The position numbers and the translations under genes were made by a program. A stretch of 64,000 bases of DNA from Marispirochaeta sp963667435 (GTDB lineage: Bacteria; Spirochaetota; Spirochaetia; JC444; Marispirochaetaceae), in contig OY763414.1 of assembly GCA_963667435.1 (NCBI GenBank), positions 1,178,001 to 1,242,000 on the forward strand. Direction: 5' to 3'. The first letter of the stretch is position 1. Every line of letters begins with the position of its first letter. The notes beneath the pieces are model-generated. The model saw only the letters and a list, made by a program, of their open reading frames with translations, ran no database searches and had not been told where the DNA came from. This document shows, piece by piece, positions 44,864 through 54,075 of the stretch.

Positions 44864-46207
44864 TTAGCTTAGCCCTGGAAGAATTCCAGTAAATAAGCTC
44901 AGGATTAATATAATTATTAGAGCGGTAACACCAGCTATCGTACCTGCAGCTGTCCACGATTTAAGGGTATCCTGCACACTAATGCCTGCATATCGGGAAA
45001 CCACCCAGAATCCTGAATCATTGGGCAGAGAAAGGCCAATCCCACCCGCACAGATTGCCAGCCCGACAAGTACCGGTGACGCACCCATCTGAATTGCCAT
45101 CGGTCCCAGTATCGAAGAGGTAGTTACCAGTGCCACTGTCGTGGAACCAAGAGCAGACCGCAGTATCTGACTGAGAAGCCACCCGACAACAATCAGGGAA
45201 AGGTTCAGACCCATGAGAGAATCAACAAGATAGTCCTTCATGGTTGTGCTTTTTATAATGGTGCCGAATGACCCGCCTGCACCGGTAATAAGAAAGATCA
45301 TTCCCGCAGATGCTACAGCTGTGATTATTACTTCCTCAATGGGTCTTGTAATATATTTCTTCAGGGTAATCATCGCAACTACCACGCCGATCAGAAGCGC
45401 AATATTCTTATCACCTATAAAGCCAAAGAACGAAACCAACGCTCCTTCAGACCCTTTAAATATCATATTCATGATACTGCCGGCGAGAATAAGGATGACG
45501 GGCAAAAGAAGAATAAAAATAGAAAGACCGGCACTCGGCTTGTTTCCTGATTTCTCAGCAGTTACTTCCGGAGCCGCTGCAACCTCAGAAGAACTTTTTC
45601 CCAGAATTGTTCCAAACAGGTACCCGCCTATCAGTGCTGCAGGAAGTGAAACAATTATCGAATAAAGCATAAAGACACCGAAGTCAGATCCCATATTACC
45701 GGCCACCGCCACAGGGCCGGGGGTAGGAACAACCATGGCATGAGTAACAATCAGCCCGACAGCCAGAGAAGTTACATAAGTAATGAACGGAATCCTGGTT
45801 CTATGCGACAGAGAACGGATCAGGGGTTCGAAAATTACAAAGGCTACATCAAAGAAAACCGGAATTGAGACAAGATATCCTGCAAAGTTAATTGCCAGAG
45901 GAGACTTTTTATCTCCTACAGCACTGACCAGAGAGTGTGCAATCTGGTCGGTGGCATTTGCTTCGGCAAGTATCTGACCCAGGACAATTCCGAGACCAAT
46001 TACAATTCCTACTCCGGTTAAGGTTCCCCCGAACCCTGCAGCAAGGGTTGATCCTATTTTGGCTATAGGCATTCTTACCAGCAGGCCTGTTAGTACACCT
46101 GCAAGAAGAAGCACTATAAAAGGATTCAATTTAAATTTTAAAATCGCGATTAACACAAATGCGATTGCAACCAGAAATATAAGTAACAAAAGATGCCCCG
46201 TTACCAT
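44864..46207 (-). CDS. GntP family gluconate-type permease
   Basis: A 447-residue H+ symporter of the GntP family with about 12-14 membrane helices. Motifs include NPFIVLLLAGVLTGLLVRMP near the start, GIVIGLGIVLGQILAEANAT, VPTPGPVAVAGNMG and LPNDSGFWVVSRYAG, all typical of GntP/GntT/DsdX. It imports gluconate or a related aldonate (or D-serine in DsdX). In the sugar-acid cluster downstream of the hydroxyacid dehydrogenase. Confidence 0.93.
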   Translation of the reverse strand: MVTGHLLLLIFLVAIAFVLIAILKFKLNPFIVLLLAGVLTGLLVRMPIAKIGSTLAAGFGGTLTGVGIVIGLGIVLGQILAEANATDQIAHSLVSAVGDKKSPLAINFAGYLVSIPVFFDVAFVIFEPLIRSLSHRTRIPFITYVTSLAVGLIVTHAMVVPTPGPVAVAGNMGSDFGVFMLYSIIVSLPAALIGGYLFGTILGKSSSEVAAAPEVTAEKSGNKPSAGLSIFILLLPVILILAGSIMNMIFKGSEGALVSFFGFIGDKNIALLIGVVVAMITLKKYITRPIEEVIITAVASAGMIFLITGAGGSFGTIIKSTTMKDYLVDSLMGLNLSLIVVGWLLSQILRSALGSTTVALVTTSSILGPMAIQMGASPVLVGLAICAGGIGLSLPNDSGFWVVSRYAGISVQDTLKSWTAAGTIAGVTALIIILILSLFTGILPGLS

Positions 46208-46289
46208 ATTTCAATCCTCCTAATTATTGTTGTTTTTATATTCTCAAGTGTGTCGGACTGTCAGTTACCTCCTCTTTTTAGCCTCTGGA

Positions 46290-47387
46290 TTATCCTTGCA
46301 CCTGTGAAAGCCAATTTTTAAAATCTGCAGTATCCAAGACTTCCCTGTTGATTGCGAAAAGTGGTTTCTCTCCATCAATAAGCCTCTTAATGTCTTCCAT
46401 AAGTAAGCCGGGAGAACTCGTCAGAGCCTCGGTGGTAGTTCCTGCGATATGAGTTGTCAGAGTTACATTGTCAAGCTTCGTAAACTCGTCATCTGATGCA
46501 ATCGGCTCGGTGGGAAAAACATCCAGAGCAGCACCGGCAATCTCTCGGTTCTTCAGAACATTAAACAGTGATGTATAATCTACAAGGCCGGCTCTTCCGG
46601 TATTTATCAGATAGCTTGTGGGTTTCATCTTTGCGAGCAGATCTGCACCAATCATACCTTTGTTCTCATCCGTGAGCCTGGCATGGATGGTAATGAAATC
46701 ACTGTTGGTAAAAATCTCTTCCAGTTCGACAAGTCTCACCCCTAATTTTGCCGCAGCCTCTTTACTTGCCCAGGGATCGTACACCAGGGTTTCAGTTTTG
46801 AACCCCGAAAGTTTCTGTGCAACCAGCTGGCCTATAAAGCCGAAGCCCACAATGCCTACAACCTTCTCCTTTAATTGAGGAACAAAGTCGGAGTTGATAA
46901 ATGTTTTACGCCATTCACCCTTTTTGATGGCAAGATGTGCTCTTGCAATATTGCGGGATTCCGCGAGCATCAGACCCACAGCAAAATCACTAACCGCTTC
47001 TGCATTTCTTCCCATTACATTGAAAACAAGAACCCCCCGCCTGGTTGCCTCCTCTACATTCACGTTCTCAAGGCCGGCCCTGCAGACACCTACAATCTTA
47101 AGTCCCGGAAGTGCGTCCATCATTGCAGAGGAAACTGGAACAAAAAGACCCATTGCGATTTCAGCCGCCTTGTCATCTTCACCGATCATTTCCGGTACAA
47201 TTTCAATCTCCGGCCCCTGTTTCTCTACCTCAAGACGACGGAACTGGAGTTTTGCCCAATCAGATTCCCAGTCCCCTACCTTAACCTCGTTTACTGATTT
47301 TTTAAGATACCGTTCATAGGCCGGGAGAAACACACTGCCTGGAATCATCGCATCCCCGATAATCAGTGCCTTCTTTATTGTTGCCAT
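46290..47387 (-). CDS. D-2-hydroxyacid dehydrogenase (SerA-like)
   Basis: A 365-residue dehydrogenase of the D-isomer 2-hydroxyacid family. The NAD loop is VVGIVGFGFIGQLVAQKL; catalytic Arg in INTGRAGLVDY, Glu near TEPIASDDEF and His in THIAGTTTEAL. No ACT or other regulatory domain, so it is not a long-form SerA. With GntP, FGGY kinase and aldolase it probably oxidises the 2-hydroxyl of an imported sugar acid. Lies 17 nt after the RpiR gene. Confidence 0.9.
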   Translation of the reverse strand: MATIKKALIIGDAMIPGSVFLPAYERYLKKSVNEVKVGDWESDWAKLQFRRLEVEKQGPEIEIVPEMIGEDDKAAEIAMGLFVPVSSAMMDALPGLKIVGVCRAGLENVNVEEATRRGVLVFNVMGRNAEAVSDFAVGLMLAESRNIARAHLAIKKGEWRKTFINSDFVPQLKEKVVGIVGFGFIGQLVAQKLSGFKTETLVYDPWASKEAAAKLGVRLVELEEIFTNSDFITIHARLTDENKGMIGADLLAKMKPTSYLINTGRAGLVDYTSLFNVLKNREIAGAALDVFPTEPIASDDEFTKLDNVTLTTHIAGTTTEALTSSPGLLMEDIKRLIDGEKPLFAINREVLDTADFKNWLSQVQG

Positions 47388-47403
47388 ATTTAATCCTCCG
47401 GAT

Positions 47404-48252
47404 TTATCGTTTCTGTCGGGCTACCGCAACCTGTGAGCGCCCGATGGCATCTATTCCAACCTTGCCTTTTCTCAAAGTAAGGACAATGGATAGCAGATCA
47501 ATTATCACCAGCTGAAGAATCCTTGATGTCATTGCATCCGGTCTGTAATTGGTTTCCGAAGTGCTGCTGAAAAGATTCAGATCTGATGTTTCTGCAAGAC
47601 TTGAATGGGGATAGCTTGTCATTGCAACAAGCCGGCTTCCCCGCTGTTTCCCTTCCCTTGCACAGTCGAGGATGACCTCGCTTTCACCCGAGTGGGAAAC
47701 ACAAATTACAAGATTACCTTTTTTTGTCTGAGCACTGTGAATAGCCATGATATGAGGATCATGACAAACCACCGCGTTAATCCCCAGGCGAATAAGCTTA
47801 TGGAACAGATCACCGGCAATGTAACCGCTTGACCCAACACCGAAAATCAAAATCTGCTCCGCTTCTTCTATCCAGTCAGCTGCCTTCTCAATTATTGCAG
47901 CCGGGACAAGATTCCTAATATCTTCTATGGCTGTTACCGTTGAAGAAACCACCTTTTCAATTACTTCATGCACACTGTCGTGCTGATCAATATCGGAGTA
48001 GGCATAACGGGGATTATCCTGTTGCAAACCCTGGGCAAGTTCCACCCGGAATACCTGATAAGATGAAAAACCCACCTTTCTGAGAAACCTCATTATGGTG
48101 GTTTCACTGGTTTCACATTTCTGTGCAAGATCCGTTATAGAAAGAAACATTGCAGTGTTTCCATTCTTCAGAACAAAATCTGCAATTCGTCTCTGAACCT
48201 CACTTAAGGAATTGTAATTGATCCGTATTGCTGTGAAGACATCAGTTTTCAA
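47404..48252 (-). CDS. RpiR family transcriptional regulator
   Basis: A 282-residue regulator: N-terminal HTH_6 (residues about 3-75, KNGNTAMFLSITDLAQKCETSETTIMRFLRKVGF) and C-terminal SIS sugar-isomerase domain (about 105-250, ILIFGVGSSGYIAGDLFHKL; VICVSHSGESEVIL) that binds a phosphosugar. First gene of the five-gene sugar-acid unit; it should control it in response to a pathway phosphate ester. Confidence 0.93.
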   Translation of the reverse strand: MKTDVFTAIRINYNSLSEVQRRIADFVLKNGNTAMFLSITDLAQKCETSETTIMRFLRKVGFSSYQVFRVELAQGLQQDNPRYAYSDIDQHDSVHEVIEKVVSSTVTAIEDIRNLVPAAIIEKAADWIEEAEQILIFGVGSSGYIAGDLFHKLIRLGINAVVCHDPHIMAIHSAQTKKGNLVICVSHSGESEVILDCAREGKQRGSRLVAMTSYPHSSLAETSDLNLFSSTSETNYRPDAMTSRILQLVIIDLLSIVLTLRKGKVGIDAIGRSQVAVARQKR

Positions 48253-48521
48253 TAGTTAATTTCCTACTCTTATATTTATATGATCGTTAATTTTCTACCT
48301 CCTCAAGAATACCACCTATTTCTTAATAGTCAAGAGAAAGTTGGATACATCGGTTGAAAGAGAAAACGGTACGGCCCACGGACCGTGCGTTTCGCTTCGC
48401 GAAGCCGCTCTTGTCGCTCCGCGCATACTGCGCTACGCCATCGCTTGTTTCTCGGTACTTCGTACCTGTGATACATACTTGGCCCAGCGTTCCTCGCTTC
48501 GCTGCGGTACGCTGGGTATAT
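48253..48521. other. Intergenic region with an array of short hairpins
   Basis: Downstream of the importer terminator and upstream of rpiR. About 48360-48516 is GC-rich and made of consecutive inverted repeats: CACG-GAC-CGTG (48377-48387), TTCGC-TTC-GCGAA (48391-48403), GCGC-ATACT-GCGC (48421-48433), GGTAC-TTC-GTACC (48454-48466), and CCCAGCGT with ACGCTGGG (48483-48490, 48509-48516). Short reading frames here on both strands are by-products. The AT-rich 48253-48350 part holds the rpiR promoter region. Confidence 0.55.
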
Positions 48522-48553
48522 AAAAAAGCCCGCGACATATAAATGCCGCGGGC
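48522..48553 (-). terminator. Terminator of the sugar importer operon
   Basis: GCCCGCG (48528-48534) pairs with CGCGGGC (48547-48553); on the minus strand six T follow. It lies 27 nt past the permease stop codon. Confidence 0.85.
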
Positions 48554-48579
48554 AGATAAGGAACAAAGGAAGGAGGAGC

Positions 48580-49767
48580 CTACTTTGTTCCGATCTTCCT
48601 GGTGGCTACATCAAAAATAACCGCGAGGGCCAGAACCGCACCACGTACGATGTACTGGGATGATATGTCTATTCCCATCAGGTTCATTCCGGAGGTCAAA
48701 GATGTATAGACAATCGCGCCGATAAGTGAGCTGACCACAGAGCCTACTCCTCCAGCAGCGGAAACACCACCGATATAAGCTGCTGCAATTGCATCAAGTT
48801 CAAACAGTGTTCCTGCCGTGGTAGTTGCAGACTGCAGTCGGGCGGCAAAGAGCATTCCCGACAAGCCGGCAAGCATTCCCATGGAACCGAACACAATAAA
48901 GGTTATCCGTTCCACATTTATGCCTGAAAGCTCTGCGGCTTCAGGGTTGCCGCCAACGGCATAAATATGCCGACCAAGAACTGTGCGCTTGGTAATAAAG
49001 CTGTAGATACCTACCACAATCAAAACAATCACCAGAGTCCAGGACATTCCGTTGTAGCCTGCAAGAATCCAGGTTACTGTTCCAACAAGAGCCGCAAAGA
49101 AAATCAGTTGAAGTATAAACAGGGGAAGCGAAACAACAGCAAAGCCGTAGTCCTGCTTCTGTTGTCTGGCTTTCATCTTGGAAAATATAAGAAACACAAT
49201 AGCAGCAATACCCACCAGCAGGGTCAGCTTATGCATTCCCGGCAGAATAAGTTCAGAAGCGAAGGGATCCGGGATATAACCGTTTCCCATGGCATTGAAG
49301 GATGCATTGGGAATTATAATGGTCCCCGTTTTCAGGGTGGAAAGAAGCAGTGCACCGCGGTAAATAAGCCATCCCGCCAGGGATGCAACAAAGGCCGGAA
49401 TACCCAACTTTGCTACAGGGTATGCAGTAATAAATCCTGCAACAATTCCAAGAATCAGAATCATTGGAATAACAATAAACACCGGAAGATGCCAGAAGAC
49501 CATGGCAATAGCAGCTATGGCACCGAGAAACCCGGAAAGAAAACCAATGGAAAGGTCTATATGGCGAATAACAATAACCAGGGTAACACCAATTGCCAGA
49601 ACAGCAAGATACCCTGTCTGATTGAGAAGATTCGAGATATTCCGGGGTGACAGAAAAATTCCTTTCGTGGCTACGCCGAAAATAATAAAAATTACAAACA
49701 ACGCAATGTACATACCGTAGTCGCGAATATGTTTGCGCAATTCCGTTTTAAGTTCATTAATAATCAT
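48580..49767 (-). CDS. Multiple-sugar ABC permease (GguB/MmsB/XylH type)
   Basis: A 395-residue permease with about 10-11 membrane helices. The core motifs NLLNQTGYLAVLAIGVTLVIVIRHIDLSIG-type start (short excerpt: AIGVTLVIVIRHIDLS) and GRHIYAVGGNPEAAELSGIN match the GguB/MmsB/XylH branch, which is longer than RbsC because of an insert. Imports xylose, arabinose, glucose or galactose in characterised members. Last gene of the importer operon, 21 nt after the ATPase. Confidence 0.92.
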   Translation of the reverse strand: MIINELKTELRKHIRDYGMYIALFVIFIIFGVATKGIFLSPRNISNLLNQTGYLAVLAIGVTLVIVIRHIDLSIGFLSGFLGAIAAIAMVFWHLPVFIVIPMILILGIVAGFITAYPVAKLGIPAFVASLAGWLIYRGALLLSTLKTGTIIIPNASFNAMGNGYIPDPFASELILPGMHKLTLLVGIAAIVFLIFSKMKARQQKQDYGFAVVSLPLFILQLIFFAALVGTVTWILAGYNGMSWTLVIVLIVVGIYSFITKRTVLGRHIYAVGGNPEAAELSGINVERITFIVFGSMGMLAGLSGMLFAARLQSATTTAGTLFELDAIAAAYIGGVSAAGGVGSVVSSLIGAIVYTSLTSGMNLMGIDISSQYIVRGAVLALAVIFDVATRKIGTK

Positions 49768-49788
49768 CAGTTCCTCCTTTCCCGATGC

Positions 49789-51309
49789 CTAATTGGTGGC
49801 CAGCTGCATAATTTTTTCCTGGGTCGCTTCTTCAATCGGCAGTTCACCTGTTATACGGCCCTCGGAAACCACGTATACCCGGTCACTCATACCAAGTACC
49901 TCGGGAAGCTCCGATGAGATCATTATTATGCTCATCCCTTCTGCAACCAGTTTGTTCATAATGGTGTAGATTTCATATTTCGCCCCTACATCAATCCCCC
50001 TGGTGGGTTCATCGAGAATAAGTACTCGGGGACTGACAAACAGCCACTTTGCAATCTGCACCTTCTGCTGATTTCCTCCGGAAAGCTTCATAACCTGTTG
50101 TTCGAGAGTCGGGGTTTTGATATTGAGGGCAATCTTATATTCTTGAGCTATCTTTACTTCAGCGTTGTCGTCTATTACAGTTCTTTCCGCAATCTGTTTA
50201 AGATTCGCTATGGTTACGTTCTGTTTTACATCCTGAATAAGCACAAGGCCGTTTTTCTTGCGATCTTCCGACACATAGGCAATTCCAGCCTGTATGGCTT
50301 TTTCAGGATGATCGAACCGGACTTCGCCACCTGCAAGAATCATAGTCCCGTCAATTTTATATTTATCTGGATTACCGAAGATACTGCGGGCAAGTTCTGT
50401 TCTGCCGGAACCCATCAGGCCGGCAAATCCGATAATCTCTCCTTTCTTAATGTTGAACGAGACATCCTTAAGATCATAACGGCCCGTTCGCTGATTAAAA
50501 GCCGTCCAATTGCGCACATCAAGAACAATCTCCTGCCCGACATCGCTGTCCCGGGAAGGAAAAACATTATTTATCTCCCTGCCAACCATATGTTTGATCA
50601 AGGCACCTTCTGTCACTTCACCTTTACCGGCATCAAGAGTGCAGATAGTTTGTCCGTCACGAAGAACCGTAACCGTATCTGCGATGCTGATAACCTCCTT
50701 CAGTTTATGGCTGATCATAATACTGGTAACACCATGTTTTTTCAGATCCTGAATCAACTGCAGCAGGTTATCACAGTCGTCCTCATTCAGGGCTGCTGTG
50801 GGCTCGTCAAGGATCAGCAGTTTAACATCCCGGCTCAAAGCCTTGGCAATTTCAATCAGCTGCTGTTTTCCTACTCCGAGATCCTTTATGAGGGTATCCG
50901 GATTTATGGAAAGGCCTACTTTTTTCAATACCTCTTCTGCCCGCCGGATTGTTGCATTCCAGTCGACTATTCCGTTCCGGGCAATTTCATGTCCTAAAAA
51001 AATGTTTTCATACACCGACATTTCAGGAACCAGAGCCAGCTCCTGATAGATAATGGCAATTCCCGCACGTTCACTGTCACTTATTCCGCGGAAGGCCTGT
51101 TCTTCCCCGGAAAACAGTATCTGCCCGTCATAGCTGCCGTAAGGATGAACTCCACTGAGAACCTTCATCAGGGTTGATTTCCCTGCTCCGTTTTCGCCTA
51201 CCAGACAGTGAATTTCCCCCTGCTCTACCGAAAAAGTAACCTCATCCAGGGCCTTAACACCGGGGAAAATCTTGGTTATCTTTCTCATTTCCAGAATTGA
51301 ATCAGCCAT
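49789..51309 (-). CDS. Sugar ABC importer ATPase, double domain (GguA/MmsA/XylG type)
   Basis: A 506-residue fused ATPase. First domain: Walker A GENGAGKST (about 36-44), signature GVGKQQLIEIAKAL, Walker B LLILDEPTAAL. Second domain: degenerate Walker A GLMGSGRTELA, signature LSGGNQQKVQIAKWL, Walker B VLILDEPTRGID. The degenerate second P-loop is normal for the family. Separated from the binding-protein gene by a stem-loop. Confidence 0.95.
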   Translation of the reverse strand: MADSILEMRKITKIFPGVKALDEVTFSVEQGEIHCLVGENGAGKSTLMKVLSGVHPYGSYDGQILFSGEEQAFRGISDSERAGIAIIYQELALVPEMSVYENIFLGHEIARNGIVDWNATIRRAEEVLKKVGLSINPDTLIKDLGVGKQQLIEIAKALSRDVKLLILDEPTAALNEDDCDNLLQLIQDLKKHGVTSIMISHKLKEVISIADTVTVLRDGQTICTLDAGKGEVTEGALIKHMVGREINNVFPSRDSDVGQEIVLDVRNWTAFNQRTGRYDLKDVSFNIKKGEIIGFAGLMGSGRTELARSIFGNPDKYKIDGTMILAGGEVRFDHPEKAIQAGIAYVSEDRKKNGLVLIQDVKQNVTIANLKQIAERTVIDDNAEVKIAQEYKIALNIKTPTLEQQVMKLSGGNQQKVQIAKWLFVSPRVLILDEPTRGIDVGAKYEIYTIMNKLVAEGMSIIMISSELPEVLGMSDRVYVVSEGRITGELPIEEATQEKIMQLATN

Positions 51310-51328
51310 CCTTTCTCCTCCTTCAAAT

Positions 51329-51363
51329 AACCGTAAAACGGCCTTGCGGGCCGCTCTACGGTT
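51329..51363 (-). other. Stem-loop between binding-protein and ATPase genes
   Basis: AACCGTA...TACGGTT (51329-51335, 51357-51363) encloses CGGCC-TTGCG-GGCCG. No T run. As at livK-livH it would protect or limit the message after the binding-protein gene. Confidence 0.7.
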
Positions 51364-51387
51364 GTATAAATACTGGGGATGACCAGA

Positions 51388-52515
51388 TCAGAGACCGGTA
51401 AAATCAGAAGCTTTGTAGTAGCCTGAATCAATAAGTACTGATTTCACATTGTCTTTGGTGACGGTAATTACTTCAGACTGAATAGCGGGAACCTGGGTTG
51501 CACCGTTGTTGTATGCACCGGAAGCAGACGGACTGCTGCCCTGAAGAATCGCAACTGCAGCGGCAATAGCATCTTTAACCAGAGTACGAACATCCTTGAA
51601 AACTGTCATGGACTGTTTTCCGTCAATTATGTACTGAACAGAAGCCTTTTCAGCATCCTGGCCGGATATGTAGTATTTGCTGACTTCAGGATCGGCGGCA
51701 AAGGCATCAGCAATCGCCCGGGCTGTTCCGTCGTTGGGCGCAGCAATAAACACTTCACCCTTTGCAGAAGAAGGAGCTGCGGTAAGGTTGGCCTCGGCAA
51801 GGTTTTTGGCTACATTGAAGTCCCAGTTGGTTGTAACCTGACCGATAATCTTTCCAAGTTCTTCACGGCTCAGGTCTTTTTTGCCGCTGAGGGCAACTGC
51901 TTCTGAGGAATTCTGAATCTTGAATGTTCCATCGGCAATTTTAGGCTGCAGAACTTCCCATGCACCCTGAAAGAACAGGAAAGCATTATTATCTGTGGCT
52001 GCACCGGCATACAGGTAAAGATTGTTTCCTTTTCCGCTGGCGTTATCTACCAGATACTGTCCAAACTTCCGTCCTACTGTAACACTGTCGAAGGTTACAT
52101 AGTAATCAACATTGGTTGTACCGGTAATAAGACGGTCGTAGGAAATAACGCTTGCACCGGAGCGTTTTGCTTCATCAGCAGCAGCTGCTGCAGCGGCACC
52201 GTCATGGGGGCAGATTATAAGAACTTTGATACCCTTGGAAAGCAGAGCCTCTACATTTGCCCGTTCCCGTGCAGGATCACCCTGACTGAAAAGAATCTCT
52301 ACAGAGTAACCGGCTTTTTCAAGAGCATCCTTGAACCGGGCCTCGTCCTGGAGCCACCGGGGCTCATCTTTAGTGGGAAGAACAATACCAACAGCCAGAG
52401 TGTCGGCTTTTTCAGCAGAAGCCGCTTCCTGTTTTGGTTTGCAGCTTGAAAGTCCCAGAGTCAATCCTGCAATCAGGAGAATCAGGGTAATGCTTGTAAT
52501 AACTATACGCTTCAT
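51388..52515 (-). CDS. Multiple-sugar binding lipoprotein (ChvE/XylF type)
   Basis: A 375-residue binding protein with lipoprotein signal peptide (GLTLGLSSCKPK, lipobox Cys near residue 25). Features: AVGIVLPTKDEPRW, RGD-like loop DPARERANVEALLSKGIKVLIICPHDG, and NDGTARAIADAF, matching ChvE/XylF/MglB-type monosaccharide proteins. First gene of the operon; a sigma-54-like promoter lies 30 nt upstream, AAGGAGG before the ATG. Confidence 0.92.
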   Translation of the reverse strand: MKRIVITSITLILLIAGLTLGLSSCKPKQEAASAEKADTLAVGIVLPTKDEPRWLQDEARFKDALEKAGYSVEILFSQGDPARERANVEALLSKGIKVLIICPHDGAAAAAAADEAKRSGASVISYDRLITGTTNVDYYVTFDSVTVGRKFGQYLVDNASGKGNNLYLYAGAATDNNAFLFFQGAWEVLQPKIADGTFKIQNSSEAVALSGKKDLSREELGKIIGQVTTNWDFNVAKNLAEANLTAAPSSAKGEVFIAAPNDGTARAIADAFAADPEVSKYYISGQDAEKASVQYIIDGKQSMTVFKDVRTLVKDAIAAAVAILQGSSPSASGAYNNGATQVPAIQSEVITVTKDNVKSVLIDSGYYKASDFTGL

Positions 52516-52544
52516 TGAAGCCTCCTTGTGTTTTCATGGTATTA

Positions 52545-52560
52545 AGCATGAAACATGCCA
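52545..52560 (-). promoter_or_regulatory. Sigma-54-type promoter of the sugar importer
   Basis: On the minus strand TGGCATGTTTCATGCT has the GG and GC doublets at exact -24/-12 spacing (consensus TGGCAC-N5-TTGCT; two mismatches). Transcription would start about 20 nt before the start codon. The next operon encodes a sigma-54 activator, which supports the call. Confidence 0.6.
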
Positions 52561-52676
52561 GAAAGCTCCAGACAGAAAATATATTTCTAATTACCTATCT
52601 GATAATACTTTAGATTAAATAATAAATTTCATCGTCAGCCACCGTTGCTCCGGAAAACCGGTGGAACCGGTGCTTA

Positions 52677-54065
52677 TCAATCACCCTCTGGTGCATATGC
52701 ACCGCTTTCCAGCCCGTATTTTTTAAGCCGGTATCTCATGGTGTTCCTGGTAATGCCGAGTTTTCTCGCAGCGGCGCTGATATTTCCATTTTCCTGTTCC
52801 AGCGATTCAAGCAGCAGTTTCCGTTCAACATCGTACAGAGTTTCTTCCGAAGCTGAAACATACCCCACACTTCCGCCTGCCGAAGTTGCTCCTTCAGTGG
52901 AGTGCCGGCCCATCTCCCGGGGAAGATCATTCTCCAGGATAGTCTCTCCAGAAGAAAGAACCACTGCACGTTCAAGAACATTGCGCAGTTCTCTCACATT
53001 ACCCGGCCAGGGATAAGATTCCATTACAGATAGAGCTTCTTCCGACAACGATTTTTCACCCGCTCCGATCTCTACCGAAAACTTATCCAGAAAATATTCT
53101 GCCAGAGGAGCTATATCTTCCTTCCTCTCCCGCAGTGCCGGGAGCTCTATATGAAAGGTATTAATTCGGTAAAAAAGGTCTTCCCGGAACTGACCGTTCG
53201 CCACCAATTGCTCAAGATTCCGGTTTGTTGCACAAATAATCCGTACATCAATCTTTACGGTTTTTCCTGTTCCCAGGGGCTCTATGGTTTTGTTTTCCAG
53301 AAGTCTTAGCAGTTTCGGCTGAATAGAAAGTGGAAGATCGCCAATCTCATCAAGAAAGAGGGTGCCACCCTCGGCCATACGCACTTTACCGGGAAAATCA
53401 ATATCTGCTCCCGTAAATGCACCTTTGCGAAAGCCGAAAAGCTCCGATTCAAGTAGACTTTCCGGTACCGCCGGACAGTTAATACTGACAAACGGACGCT
53501 CTTCTCCCATATTGCCCATGGTATGAATCGACCTGGCCACAACCTCCTTCCCCGATCCGCTCTCACCGGTAAGCAGCACTGGAGAAGGAATATCGGCCAC
53601 CTTTCGCAGCAGTGACACAAGGTCGTGCATCTGCTGCGAGCGAAACACCATATTATGTTCCTTCTGATTTTCCCGCAGAACCAGATTCTGCCGCTCCAGT
53701 CGGCTCATATTCTGTATTCTTGCAACAGTATGCAGGATCAGCTCTTTATTAAACGGCTTGGTAATAAAATCCACCGCTCCCAGCTTCATAGCCTCCACAG
53801 CCCTCTCGATGGTGCCATAGGCAGTCACCAGAACAAAGGGGAGCTCCGGCCATTTCTTCTGTACCTGCTGAAGAAGCTCTATACCGTCCATTTCCGGCAT
53901 CTTAAGGTCGGAAATAATAAGATCCACCCGGTCGGCACCATTGAGAATATCCAGCGCCTCAAGCCCGTTGGCGGCCAGCCTGGTTTCATACCCCTGGGAC
54001 TGAAAAAGAATTCTCAAAACCGATTGCATATTCTGTTCGTCATCCACAACGAGAATGGTTTTCAT
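52677..54065 (-). CDS. NtrC-family sigma-54 response regulator
   Basis: About 462 residues: receiver (about 1-120, VVDDEQ, phospho-Asp in IISDLKMPEMDG, Lys in ITKPFNKE), AAA+ domain (about 140-370, Walker A GESGSGKEVVARSIH, GAFTGA loop intact, Walker B GGTLFLDEIGD) and Fis-type HTH (ISAAARKLGITRNTMRYRLKKYG). All elements for sigma-54 activation are present. Start ATG 54065 is used, 11 nt after the kinase stop; the longer frame only adds residues out of the kinase end. Likely activates the importer promoter downstream. Confidence 0.93.
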   Translation of the reverse strand: MKTILVVDDEQNMQSVLRILFQSQGYETRLAANGLEALDILNGADRVDLIISDLKMPEMDGIELLQQVQKKWPELPFVLVTAYGTIERAVEAMKLGAVDFITKPFNKELILHTVARIQNMSRLERQNLVLRENQKEHNMVFRSQQMHDLVSLLRKVADIPSPVLLTGESGSGKEVVARSIHTMGNMGEERPFVSINCPAVPESLLESELFGFRKGAFTGADIDFPGKVRMAEGGTLFLDEIGDLPLSIQPKLLRLLENKTIEPLGTGKTVKIDVRIICATNRNLEQLVANGQFREDLFYRINTFHIELPALRERKEDIAPLAEYFLDKFSVEIGAGEKSLSEEALSVMESYPWPGNVRELRNVLERAVVLSSGETILENDLPREMGRHSTEGATSAGGSVGYVSASEETLYDVERKLLLESLEQENGNISAAARKLGITRNTMRYRLKKYGLESGAYAPEGD

Positions 54066-54075
54066 ATCCAGGCCC

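Noticed and set aside
48323..48566. Overlapping short reading frames on both strands of the hairpin island
   Set aside because: Composition follows the repeats, no ribosome sites, no family; explained by GC-rich hairpins.
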